Positions 6,057 through 11,505 of a stretch of DNA of 11,505 bases are shown one piece after another (within the stretch, counting starts at the first letter, position 1; the number at the start of each line of letters is the position of its first letter). Made by a program: the position numbers and the translations under genes. The DNA is from Eubacterium sp. (lineage in GTDB: Bacteria > Bacillota_A > Clostridia > Lachnospirales > Lachnospiraceae): contig JAILEL010000271.1 in assembly GCA_024687845.1 (NCBI GenBank), forward strand, positions 1 through 11,505, written 5' to 3'. Below the pieces are notes generated by a model. That model was not told the DNA's origin and made no database searches. It worked only from the letters and a program-made list of their open reading frames with translations.

Positions 6057-6797
6057 ATGTCTGATTTATTAAATGTTAAAGATTTACATGTCAGCGTTGC
6101 TGAGACTGAGATTCTTCATGGAATTAACCTGAAGATTGGCCGTGGTGAAACTCATGTTATCATGGGACCTAACGGAGCAGGAAAATCAACACTTGGTTAC
6201 GCTATAATGGGTAATCCAAATTATTCAGTATTAAGTGGAAGTATTGATTTTAAGGGAGAGGACATTACCGACAAGGAAACCAATGAACGTGCAAAGGCTG
6301 GTATCTTCCTTTCATTCCAGAATCCGATAGAGGTTCCTGGTATTTCACTTTCTAACTTTATCAGAAATGCAAATGATACTATAACCGGAAAAAGAGCCCG
6401 TCTCTGGGATTTCCGTAAATCTCTTGAGAAGCAGATGGAGCTTCTTAATATGGATAAGTCATATGCAGACAGAGACCTGAATGTTGGCTTCTCAGGTGGT
6501 GAGAAGAAGAAGGCAGAGATTCTTCAGATGCTTATGCTTAAACCGGATCTTGCAATTCTTGATGAGACAGATTCAGGACTTGATGTTGATGCTGTAAGAA
6601 CAGTATCAGATGGTGTTAAAGCATTTCATGAAAATGGTGATGGTTCGCTCATCATTATTACTCACAGCACAAGAATTCTTGAAGCCCTTAAGGTTGACTA
6701 TACACATATCCTTGTAGATGGAAAGATAGTTGAGACAGGTGACAGCTCACTTGTTGGTGAAATCAACGCACATGGATTTGAGAAGTATGTGAACTAG
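6057..6797 (+). CDS. sufC: SufC, Fe-S cluster assembly ATPase
   Basis: A 246-residue ABC-type ATPase, normal length for SufC, that drives conformational change of the SufBCD scaffold in the cytoplasm during Fe-S cluster assembly. It is not a transporter subunit. Visible motifs: Walker A GPNGAGKST (37-45), Q-loop glutamine Q88 in SFQNPIEVPG, signature SGGEKK (146-151), Walker B ending in D169 and E170 with the D-loop to D176, and the switch histidine H203 in ITHSTRIL. The SFQNP.EVPG and FSGGEKK patterns are characteristic of SufC among ABC ATPases. The ribosome site is strong (GAGGAGG, 7 nt before ATG). It is the first gene of the operon, 31 bp before sufB. Confidence 0.97.
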   Translation: MSDLLNVKDLHVSVAETEILHGINLKIGRGETHVIMGPNGAGKSTLGYAIMGNPNYSVLSGSIDFKGEDITDKETNERAKAGIFLSFQNPIEVPGISLSNFIRNANDTITGKRARLWDFRKSLEKQMELLNMDKSYADRDLNVGFSGGEKKKAEILQMLMLKPDLAILDETDSGLDVDAVRTVSDGVKAFHENGDGSLIIITHSTRILEALKVDYTHILVDGKIVETGDSSLVGEINAHGFEKYVN

Positions 6798-6828
6798 GAT
6801 GCGACATATAAGATAAAAGAGGAAAGAT

Positions 6829-8244
6829 ATGGCAGATAAGGAAAAAACCTACGTTGAGGACGTGGACAGAAGCCTGTATGACTTTAGAAATGTCGATGAG
6901 GACGTTTACAAGGTTGCCGAGGGTCTGACTCCTGAGATTGTTGCTCAGATTTCCCAGGAGAAAAAAGATCCACAGTGGATGGCAGACTTCCGCCAGGAAG
7001 CCCTCAAAATATATAATAGAATAGAAATGAAAGAATGGGGACCTCCAATTGACGGTCTTCATATGGATAATATTGTCACTTACATCAAGCCTAAGGACAA
7101 TAAGATGAGTGCAGATTGGAACGAGGTTCCAGAAGAGATTAAGGATACATTTGAGAGATTGGGTATCCCTCAGGCAGAACGTGAGTCACTTGCCGGAGTT
7201 GGTGCACAGTACGATTCAGAGCTCGTTTATCATAATGTTCGTGAGGACGTTGCAAAGATGGGCGTTATATATACTGATCTTGAGTCTGCAATGCATGGTG
7301 AATATGGTGATATGATACGGGAGCATTTCATGAAGCTTATTACTCCTGAGGACCACAAATTCGCTGCTCTTCATGGCGCAGTCTGGTCAGGTGGAAGCTT
7401 CGTATATGTTCCAAAGGGAGTAAAGGTTGAGATACCTCTTCAGTCTTACTTCAGATTAAATGCACCTGGTGCCGGTCAGTTTGAGCATACGCTTATAATT
7501 GTAGATGAAGGTGCAGATCTTCACTTTATTGAAGGCTGTTCTGCACCTAAGTATAACGTTGCAAATCTTCATGCTGGAGCGGTTGAGCTCTTTGTAGGGA
7601 AGAATGCAAGACTCAGATATTCAACTATAGAGAACTGGTCTAAGAATATGTACAATCTGAATACCAAGCGTGCAACAGTTGAAGAGGGTGGAAAGATGGA
7701 ATGGGTTTCTGGTTCATTTGGATCCCATACATCATATCTTTATCCTATGACTATTCTTAAAGGAAATGATTCCAAGGTTGAGTTTACTGGAATTACATTT
7801 GCTGGTGAGGGCCAGAACCTTGATACCGGACTTAAGGTAGTTCATACAGGAGAAAGGACTTTGTCTACAGTTAATACTAAGTCTATCTCTAAAAGTGGAG
7901 GTATCAGTACCTTCAGAAGTGCAGTGGTAATTGGTCCTAAGGCTAAAGGGGCGAAGTCAGCAGTAGACTGTTCATCCCTCATGCTGGATGACATTTCCAG
8001 ATCAGATACAATTCCAGCAATGGATGTAAGATGTGACGATGTTGATATCGGACATGAAGCTAAGATTGGACGTATCTCTGACGAAGCGATATTCTATCTT
8101 ATGAGTCGTGGTATCTCTGAAGAAGATGCACGCGCTATGATAGTAAGTGGATTTGCTGATAATGTTTCAAAGGAGCTTCCACTTGAATATGCAGTTGAAA
8201 TGAACAATTTGATCAGACTTGAAATGAAAGGGTCTATTGGTTAA
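6829..8244 (+). CDS. sufB: SufB, Fe-S scaffold protein
   Basis: A 471-residue scaffold subunit that forms a SufB-SufC2-SufD complex and carries the nascent Fe-S cluster. It has the beta-helix core and the C-terminal signature ISDEAIFYLMSRGISEEDARAMIVSGF shortened here to its key parts: ISDE, FYLMSRGI, EEDA and MIVSGF. C402 in VRCDD with H409-E410 (GHEAKIGR) matches the cysteine region known in E. coli SufB as the cluster-assembly site (Cys405). C237 in IEGCSAP matches the inner conserved cysteine (E. coli Cys254). The start is supported by a GAGGAAAG ribosome site and the MADKEKTYVEDVDR N-terminus. It sits between sufC and sufD, and its stop lies within a hairpin before sufD. Confidence 0.97.
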   Translation: MADKEKTYVEDVDRSLYDFRNVDEDVYKVAEGLTPEIVAQISQEKKDPQWMADFRQEALKIYNRIEMKEWGPPIDGLHMDNIVTYIKPKDNKMSADWNEVPEEIKDTFERLGIPQAERESLAGVGAQYDSELVYHNVREDVAKMGVIYTDLESAMHGEYGDMIREHFMKLITPEDHKFAALHGAVWSGGSFVYVPKGVKVEIPLQSYFRLNAPGAGQFEHTLIIVDEGADLHFIEGCSAPKYNVANLHAGAVELFVGKNARLRYSTIENWSKNMYNLNTKRATVEEGGKMEWVSGSFGSHTSYLYPMTILKGNDSKVEFTGITFAGEGQNLDTGLKVVHTGERTLSTVNTKSISKSGGISTFRSAVVIGPKAKGAKSAVDCSSLMLDDISRSDTIPAMDVRCDDVDIGHEAKIGRISDEAIFYLMSRGISEEDARAMIVSGFADNVSKELPLEYAVEMNNLIRLEMKGSIG

Positions 8245-8264
8245 ATGATTTTGAAATCATTTAA
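8241..8264 (+). other. Hairpin across the sufB stop codon
   Basis: TTAAATGATTT (8241-8251) and AAATCATTTAA (8254-8264) are perfect reverse complements; the realistic fold is a 10-bp stem with a TTGA loop. It includes the sufB stop codon (8242-8244) and precedes the sufD ribosome site (GAAGAGG). There is no T-run beyond TAAATAAAA, so it is more likely an RNA stability or translation element than a terminator. Confidence 0.5.
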
Positions 8265-8286
8265 ATAAAACCGGAAGAGGATTAAT

Positions 8287-9360
8287 ATGAATAATATAAC
8301 TATCAATAAGTTACCGGTTCCGACGTGGACCTGGCTTAGAGTTAATGAAAAGAATATAGAGATTCCAACCAATACTGTGAGAGCAGAGATTACTGAATCA
8401 GAAATTCCTGCAGAAGTGAAAGCTGGTGCAGTTGATTTTACTTCAATTGCCCTTGGCGATATTGAACTTGGTGCAGGTGAGGATTTTCGTAAGTTCTCTC
8501 ATGCGGCAAAAACTGGTGGGGATTCATATACAGTTGGTGCAGGCGTGAAGGTTGCTGAACCAATAAGATTAACATATGATTATAATGCAAAGTCAGCTGA
8601 AAATCGTTCTGCGGATGAAGAAAGTTGCAGTTTATCAAGAGTGGCTGTAGTTCTTGGTGAGGAAGCTGAACTTACAATGATCATAACCTACAAGGGTAAT
8701 CCGGGTTATGCTGCAAATGATATAAGAATCAAGGCGGCTAAAAATGCGAGACTTAATCTTGTAGAGATCTTCCAGCTGGATGACAGTGCGACATTTATTG
8801 ACAGCATTGGTGGAAGATATATGGAAAAGGGTGGACTTAAGCTGATTCAGCTTACTACGGGTTCAGCTAATATAGGACTTGCATGTTCTGCTGATCTTGA
8901 CGGATATAAGAGCTGGCTTGATATTGATACTGGATATCTTGTTGAAAAAGAGGGTAATCTTGATATCAATTATGTTGCAAGACATAAAGGTCGTAAAACA
9001 GATTCAAAGATATCTGTTAGTGGTGTTTTGAGAGATAATGCATCAAAGGTATTTAGAGGAACTATCGACTTCATTAAGGGTTGTAAAGATGCAACTGGTG
9101 ATGAAAGAGAAGATGTACTTCTAATGAATGAGGGCGTTAAGAACAGCACAGTACCACTCATTCTCTGTGCAGAAGAGGATGTAGAAGGTGCTCATGGAGC
9201 GTCTATTGGTAAAATCTCAGATGAGATTCTATTCTACCTTCAGGCAAGAGGAATTCCTGAGAATGAAATAAATGAACTCATGGCAAAATCTAGAATTGAT
9301 GCTGTAGCTGGCAGAATTCCTGATCAGAAAACGAAAGAATTGTTATTATTTGAGGAATAA
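8287..9360 (+). CDS. sufD: SufD, Fe-S assembly scaffold partner of SufB
   Basis: A 357-residue SufB paralogue and partner in the SufBCD complex; in E. coli it is needed for iron entry into the nascent cluster. The N-terminal PVPTWTWLRVNEKNIEIP is the typical SufD opening. The C-terminal domain reads AHGASIGKISDE followed by FYLQARGIPENE. H303 of GAHGAS aligns with E. coli SufD His360, implicated with SufB Cys405 in cluster formation. The protein is somewhat shorter than many SufD proteins (often 400 or more), with the reduction in the N-terminal half, as is common in clostridia. The ribosome site is GGAAGAGG before ATG. It is preceded by a 42-bp gap and followed by 66 bp without a terminator. 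Confidence 0.94.
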   Translation: MNNITINKLPVPTWTWLRVNEKNIEIPTNTVRAEITESEIPAEVKAGAVDFTSIALGDIELGAGEDFRKFSHAAKTGGDSYTVGAGVKVAEPIRLTYDYNAKSAENRSADEESCSLSRVAVVLGEEAELTMIITYKGNPGYAANDIRIKAAKNARLNLVEIFQLDDSATFIDSIGGRYMEKGGLKLIQLTTGSANIGLACSADLDGYKSWLDIDTGYLVEKEGNLDINYVARHKGRKTDSKISVSGVLRDNASKVFRGTIDFIKGCKDATGDEREDVLLMNEGVKNSTVPLILCAEEDVEGAHGASIGKISDEILFYLQARGIPENEINELMAKSRIDAVAGRIPDQKTKELLLFEE

Positions 9361-9426
9361 TGGTAGAGGCAGTATAACTCCTGATATGGTATCAAGATAA
9401 TAAAAAGTAAGAAAGTAGATATAAAA

Positions 9427-10650
9427 ATGAGTATAGATATAAAAAGTATTAGATCAGATTTTCCTTTTTTTGAAAAGTCCGATCTGGCATATCTTGATAA
9501 TTCCGCAACTACCCAGCGCCCAAGACAGGTGATTGAGACAGTTTCTGAGTATTATTATCATCACAATTCAAACCCATTCAGAGGCCTTTATGATCTTTCA
9601 ATAGATGCAACGGAGCGCTATGAAGCAGCAAGAACTAAGGTTGCAGGATTTATAAATGCAAAGGAAGATTCTGAAATCATATTTACAAGAAATGCATCAG
9701 AAAGCCTTAATTTAGTTGCTTATTCACTTGGTGAGATGTGTCTTAAGGAAGGCGATGAGGTGATAACTACGGTTGTTGAGCATCACAGTAACATGCTTCC
9801 ATGGAGACTAGCAGCTAAAAGATATGGTGCAACAGTAAAGTTCCTTGAATGTGAAAAGGACGGAAGCTTTTCATTAGAGAAGTTTAAGTCACTTCTTTCA
9901 GAAAAAACTAAGATAGTAGCTATGACAGCTATGTCAAATATATTTGGAAGAATAATAGACATTAAGGCATTTGCTGAAGCAGCTCATGCTGTTGGTGCAT
10001 ATTTTGTTGCTGATGGTTCACAAAGTGTTCCACACAGCAAGACAGATGTGCAGGAACTTGGAGTTGATTTTCTTGCATTTTCCGGGCATAAAATGATGGC
10101 TCCTATGGGAATCGGAGTTTTGTTTGGACGAAAGGAAATACTTGAAAAGATGCCACCATTTTTATCAGGTGGAGAAATGATCGAGTATGTAACACTTGAA
10201 GATATTACCTATGCAGAGCTTCCACATAAGTTTGAAGCAGGAACAGTTAATGCTGGTGGAGCAGTAGGTCTTGCAGCAGCAATTGATTATATTAACTCTA
10301 TTGGTTTACATAATATAGAAGAGCGCGAACTTGAGCTTACCAAAATGGCAGTTGAAGGAATGCAGGCTATTCCGCATATTCAGGTTCTTGGCTCGGATGA
10401 TTATAGAGATCATCATGGTATAGTGACCTTTAAGGTAGAAGGAGTTCATCCTCATGATATTGCAGCTATTATTGCAGATGCAAATGTTGCAGTAAGAGCC
10501 GGACATCATTGTGCTGAGCCGCTCCATCATTTTCTTGGAATTCCATCAACAACAAGAGCAAGCCTGATGTTCTATAATACTGAGGAAGAAGTGCAGAGAT
10601 TCCTTGATGTTGTTAAGAGAATCCGCCCAATGATGGGATATGCTGATTGA
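9427..10650 (+). CDS. sufS: SufS, type II cysteine desulfurase
   Basis: A 407-residue PLP enzyme that removes sulfur from L-cysteine, giving alanine and an enzyme persulfide passed on to SufU. Visible features: N-terminal LDNSATTQRP; the His pair H119-H120 in VVEHHSNMLPWR; DGSQSVPH for PLP contact; FSGHKM with the PLP-binding lysine K222; and catalytic C362 in RAGHHCAEPLH, followed by TTRASLMFYNT. The short RxGHHCA loop is typical of group II desulfurases, which need a SufU/SufE acceptor. Small departures from the usual pattern are TAMSNIFG for the common THxSNVLG, and FEAGTVNAGG for FEAGTPN. The ribosome site is weak (AAGTAAGAAAG), suggesting lower translation than its neighbours. Identity is secure. 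Confidence 0.97.
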   Translation: MSIDIKSIRSDFPFFEKSDLAYLDNSATTQRPRQVIETVSEYYYHHNSNPFRGLYDLSIDATERYEAARTKVAGFINAKEDSEIIFTRNASESLNLVAYSLGEMCLKEGDEVITTVVEHHSNMLPWRLAAKRYGATVKFLECEKDGSFSLEKFKSLLSEKTKIVAMTAMSNIFGRIIDIKAFAEAAHAVGAYFVADGSQSVPHSKTDVQELGVDFLAFSGHKMMAPMGIGVLFGRKEILEKMPPFLSGGEMIEYVTLEDITYAELPHKFEAGTVNAGGAVGLAAAIDYINSIGLHNIEERELELTKMAVEGMQAIPHIQVLGSDDYRDHHGIVTFKVEGVHPHDIAAIIADANVAVRAGHHCAEPLHHFLGIPSTTRASLMFYNTEEEVQRFLDVVKRIRPMMGYAD

Positions 10651-10688
10651 GAATAAGTTATAAGACTGATATTATACGGTGAGGAAAA

Positions 10689-11153
10689 ATGGAAAATAGA
10701 ACATTTTATAATGAGATATTAACAGAGCATAATATTCATCCGATGCATAAGACTAAGATGATAGAACCACAGAAATCTCTTCGTGGAGTGAATCCGTCAT
10801 GTGGTGATGATATTACGCTGCAGCTAAATGTTTCTGATGATGGAATAATAGAAGATGGTGCATTCTTCGGAGATGGCTGTGCCATTTCTCAGGCTAGCGC
10901 AGATATGATGCTTGAACTTGTAATAGGAAAAAGTGTGGAAGAATCCTTAAAGCTTAAAGATACATTTCTCAAAATGATCAAAGATAAGATTACTGATGAA
11001 GAACTTGAAATGCTTGAAGAGGCAGGCTCTCTGAAGGATATTTCTCATATGCCTTCGAGAGTTAAATGTGCTGTTCTTGGCTGGAGAACTTTGGAACAGA
11101 TGCTTGCAGCTGATGATGAAGCTTCATCTGAGGTATCTACTGAGACTGAATAA
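10689..11153 (+). CDS. sufU: SufU, zinc-dependent sulfur acceptor
   Basis: A 154-residue IscU-fold protein that in Gram-positive bacteria takes persulfide sulfur from SufS through zinc-ligand exchange, rather than acting as the main scaffold. The zinc ligands known from Bacillus subtilis SufU (Cys41, Asp43, Cys66, Cys128) have counterparts at C38 and D40 (PSCGDD), C64 (GDGCAIS) and C127 (VKCAVLGW). A roughly 20-residue insertion between the GKS helix and the last cysteine separates SufU from IscU and is present (about 85-115). The last residues (ADDEASSEVSTETE) form an acidic, probably disordered tail. GGTGAGG precedes the ATG. It lies 38 bp after sufS and 15 bp before the next gene, clearly in one operon. 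Confidence 0.95.
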   Translation: MENRTFYNEILTEHNIHPMHKTKMIEPQKSLRGVNPSCGDDITLQLNVSDDGIIEDGAFFGDGCAISQASADMMLELVIGKSVEESLKLKDTFLKMIKDKITDEELEMLEEAGSLKDISHMPSRVKCAVLGWRTLEQMLAADDEASSEVSTETE

Positions 11154-11168
11154 AAAAGGGGACAGGAT

Positions 11169-11417
11169 ATGAAACATGTAACATTCAGCCCTAAGGGCGT
11201 ATGTGCGATGAAAATAGATTTTGATATAGATCCGGATAATAAGATGCATAATCTTAGTTTTATTGGTGGATGTAACGGAAACCTCAAAGCTATCGGAAAG
11301 CTTGTTGAAGGAAAGGATGCAGCAGAGATAGCAGATATCCTTCGCGGTAATCAATGTGGAATGAAAGGGTCATCCTGTGCGGATCAGCTTGCAAAAGCAA
11401 TTGATGAAAATATGTGA
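11169..11417 (+). CDS. TSCPD-domain protein (TIGR03905-type), probable suf operon member
   Basis: An 82-residue protein of the small TSCPD family that I recognise as TIGR03905-like, common in clostridia and of unknown function. It follows the family layout: KGVC (C12), then GGCNGNL (C35), KLVEGKDA, and RGNQCGMKGSSCADQLAKA (C63 and C70). The usual TSCPDQ motif is SSCADQ here. Four conserved-looking cysteines in 82 residues suggest a metal or Fe-S site, an inference only. Length is normal for the family. The ribosome site GGGGACAGG precedes the ATG, and the gap to sufU is only 15 bp, so the two genes are almost certainly co-transcribed. A structured repeat begins about 5 bp after its stop. Operon position suggests a role in, or dependence on, Fe-S assembly. 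Confidence 0.85.
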   Translation: MKHVTFSPKGVCAMKIDFDIDPDNKMHNLSFIGGCNGNLKAIGKLVEGKDAAEIADILRGNQCGMKGSSCADQLAKAIDENM

Positions 11418-11421
11418 AAAT

Positions 11422-11505
11422 GTTGTTACTATTCACGGTTTATGAGATATAATTGAAAACAACTGCTTGCAGTTAGTTTTTCATATTATATCTCATAATA
11501 CCTGC
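11422..11505 (+). repeat. Second copy of the structured element, truncated by the window end
   Basis: The parts follow the order of the element at 5741. First comes GTTACTATTCACGG (11425-11438), resembling the closing strand TGTAACTGCTCAG. Next is a long hairpin: TTATGAGATATAA (11440-11452) with TTATATCTCATAA (11486-11498), continued by GAAAAC/GTTTTTC and AACTGC/GCAGTT around a GCTTGC tip. Last is ACCTGC (11500-11505), matching the ACCTTGC strand. The hairpin also lies where an operon terminator would, but no T-run is visible. The missing half would be beyond the window. Confidence 0.6.

Noticed and set aside
6763..7062. Minus-strand ORF across the sufC-sufB junction
   Set aside because: It is antisense to two secure genes and has no recognisable domain or start signal.
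11045..11354. Two overlapping minus-strand ORFs over sufU and the TSCPD gene
   Set aside because: They overlap each other and two clear plus-strand genes, and resemble no known protein.

Overview
The window looks like a chromosomal piece of an AT-rich, anaerobic Gram-positive bacterium, most likely Lachnospiraceae. Three things point there: a complete sufC-sufB-sufD-sufS-sufU operon in Firmicutes order that carries SufU rather than SufA/SufE; a TSCPD-domain protein of the clostridial TIGR03905 type at its end; and a BspA-like leucine-rich-repeat surface protein with Lachnospiraceae-style CxxC and WSxW repeats. All genes are on the + strand. I found no transposase, integrase, phage gene, rRNA, tRNA or CRISPR array.

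Layout. Positions 2-1456 hold the C-terminal 484 residues of a large secreted surface protein; its start lies outside the window. A short hairpin (1484-1517) leads into a small membrane-protein gene at 1540 that ends at an in-frame TAG. The same frame then stays open for 50 more codons, including a further membrane helix, and stops at 1980 inside a rho-independent terminator, so this looks like a nonsense-interrupted gene. Positions 2159-5005 encode a 948-residue membrane-bound class III nucleotidyl cyclase with two extracytoplasmic sensor regions, a HAMP domain and an apparently intact catalytic site. A small two-helix membrane protein (5278-5505) follows, with a long leader, a candidate response-regulator site upstream and a strong terminator downstream.

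From 5687 there is a good promoter, then about 240 nt of highly structured, non-coding sequence (5741-5984), then the suf operon (6057-11417). SufS takes sulfur from cysteine, zinc-bound SufU accepts it, and the SufB-SufC-SufD ATPase scaffold assembles Fe-S clusters. The last gene encodes a four-cysteine TSCPD protein that may act in the same pathway.

The most interesting signal is the structured element. It has a 17-bp closing stem around at least four further stem-loops. Directly after the operon (11422 to the window end) a second element begins with the same order of parts: a related 5' closing strand, a long hairpin with a GCTTGC tip, and an ACC(T)TGC strand. Its hairpin stem has quite different sequence but still pairs. 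The hairpin at 1484-1517 shares the closing-strand motif and a following CCTTGC and may be a reduced relative. I infer an interspersed structured RNA or repeat family; its function cannot be read from the sequence alone.
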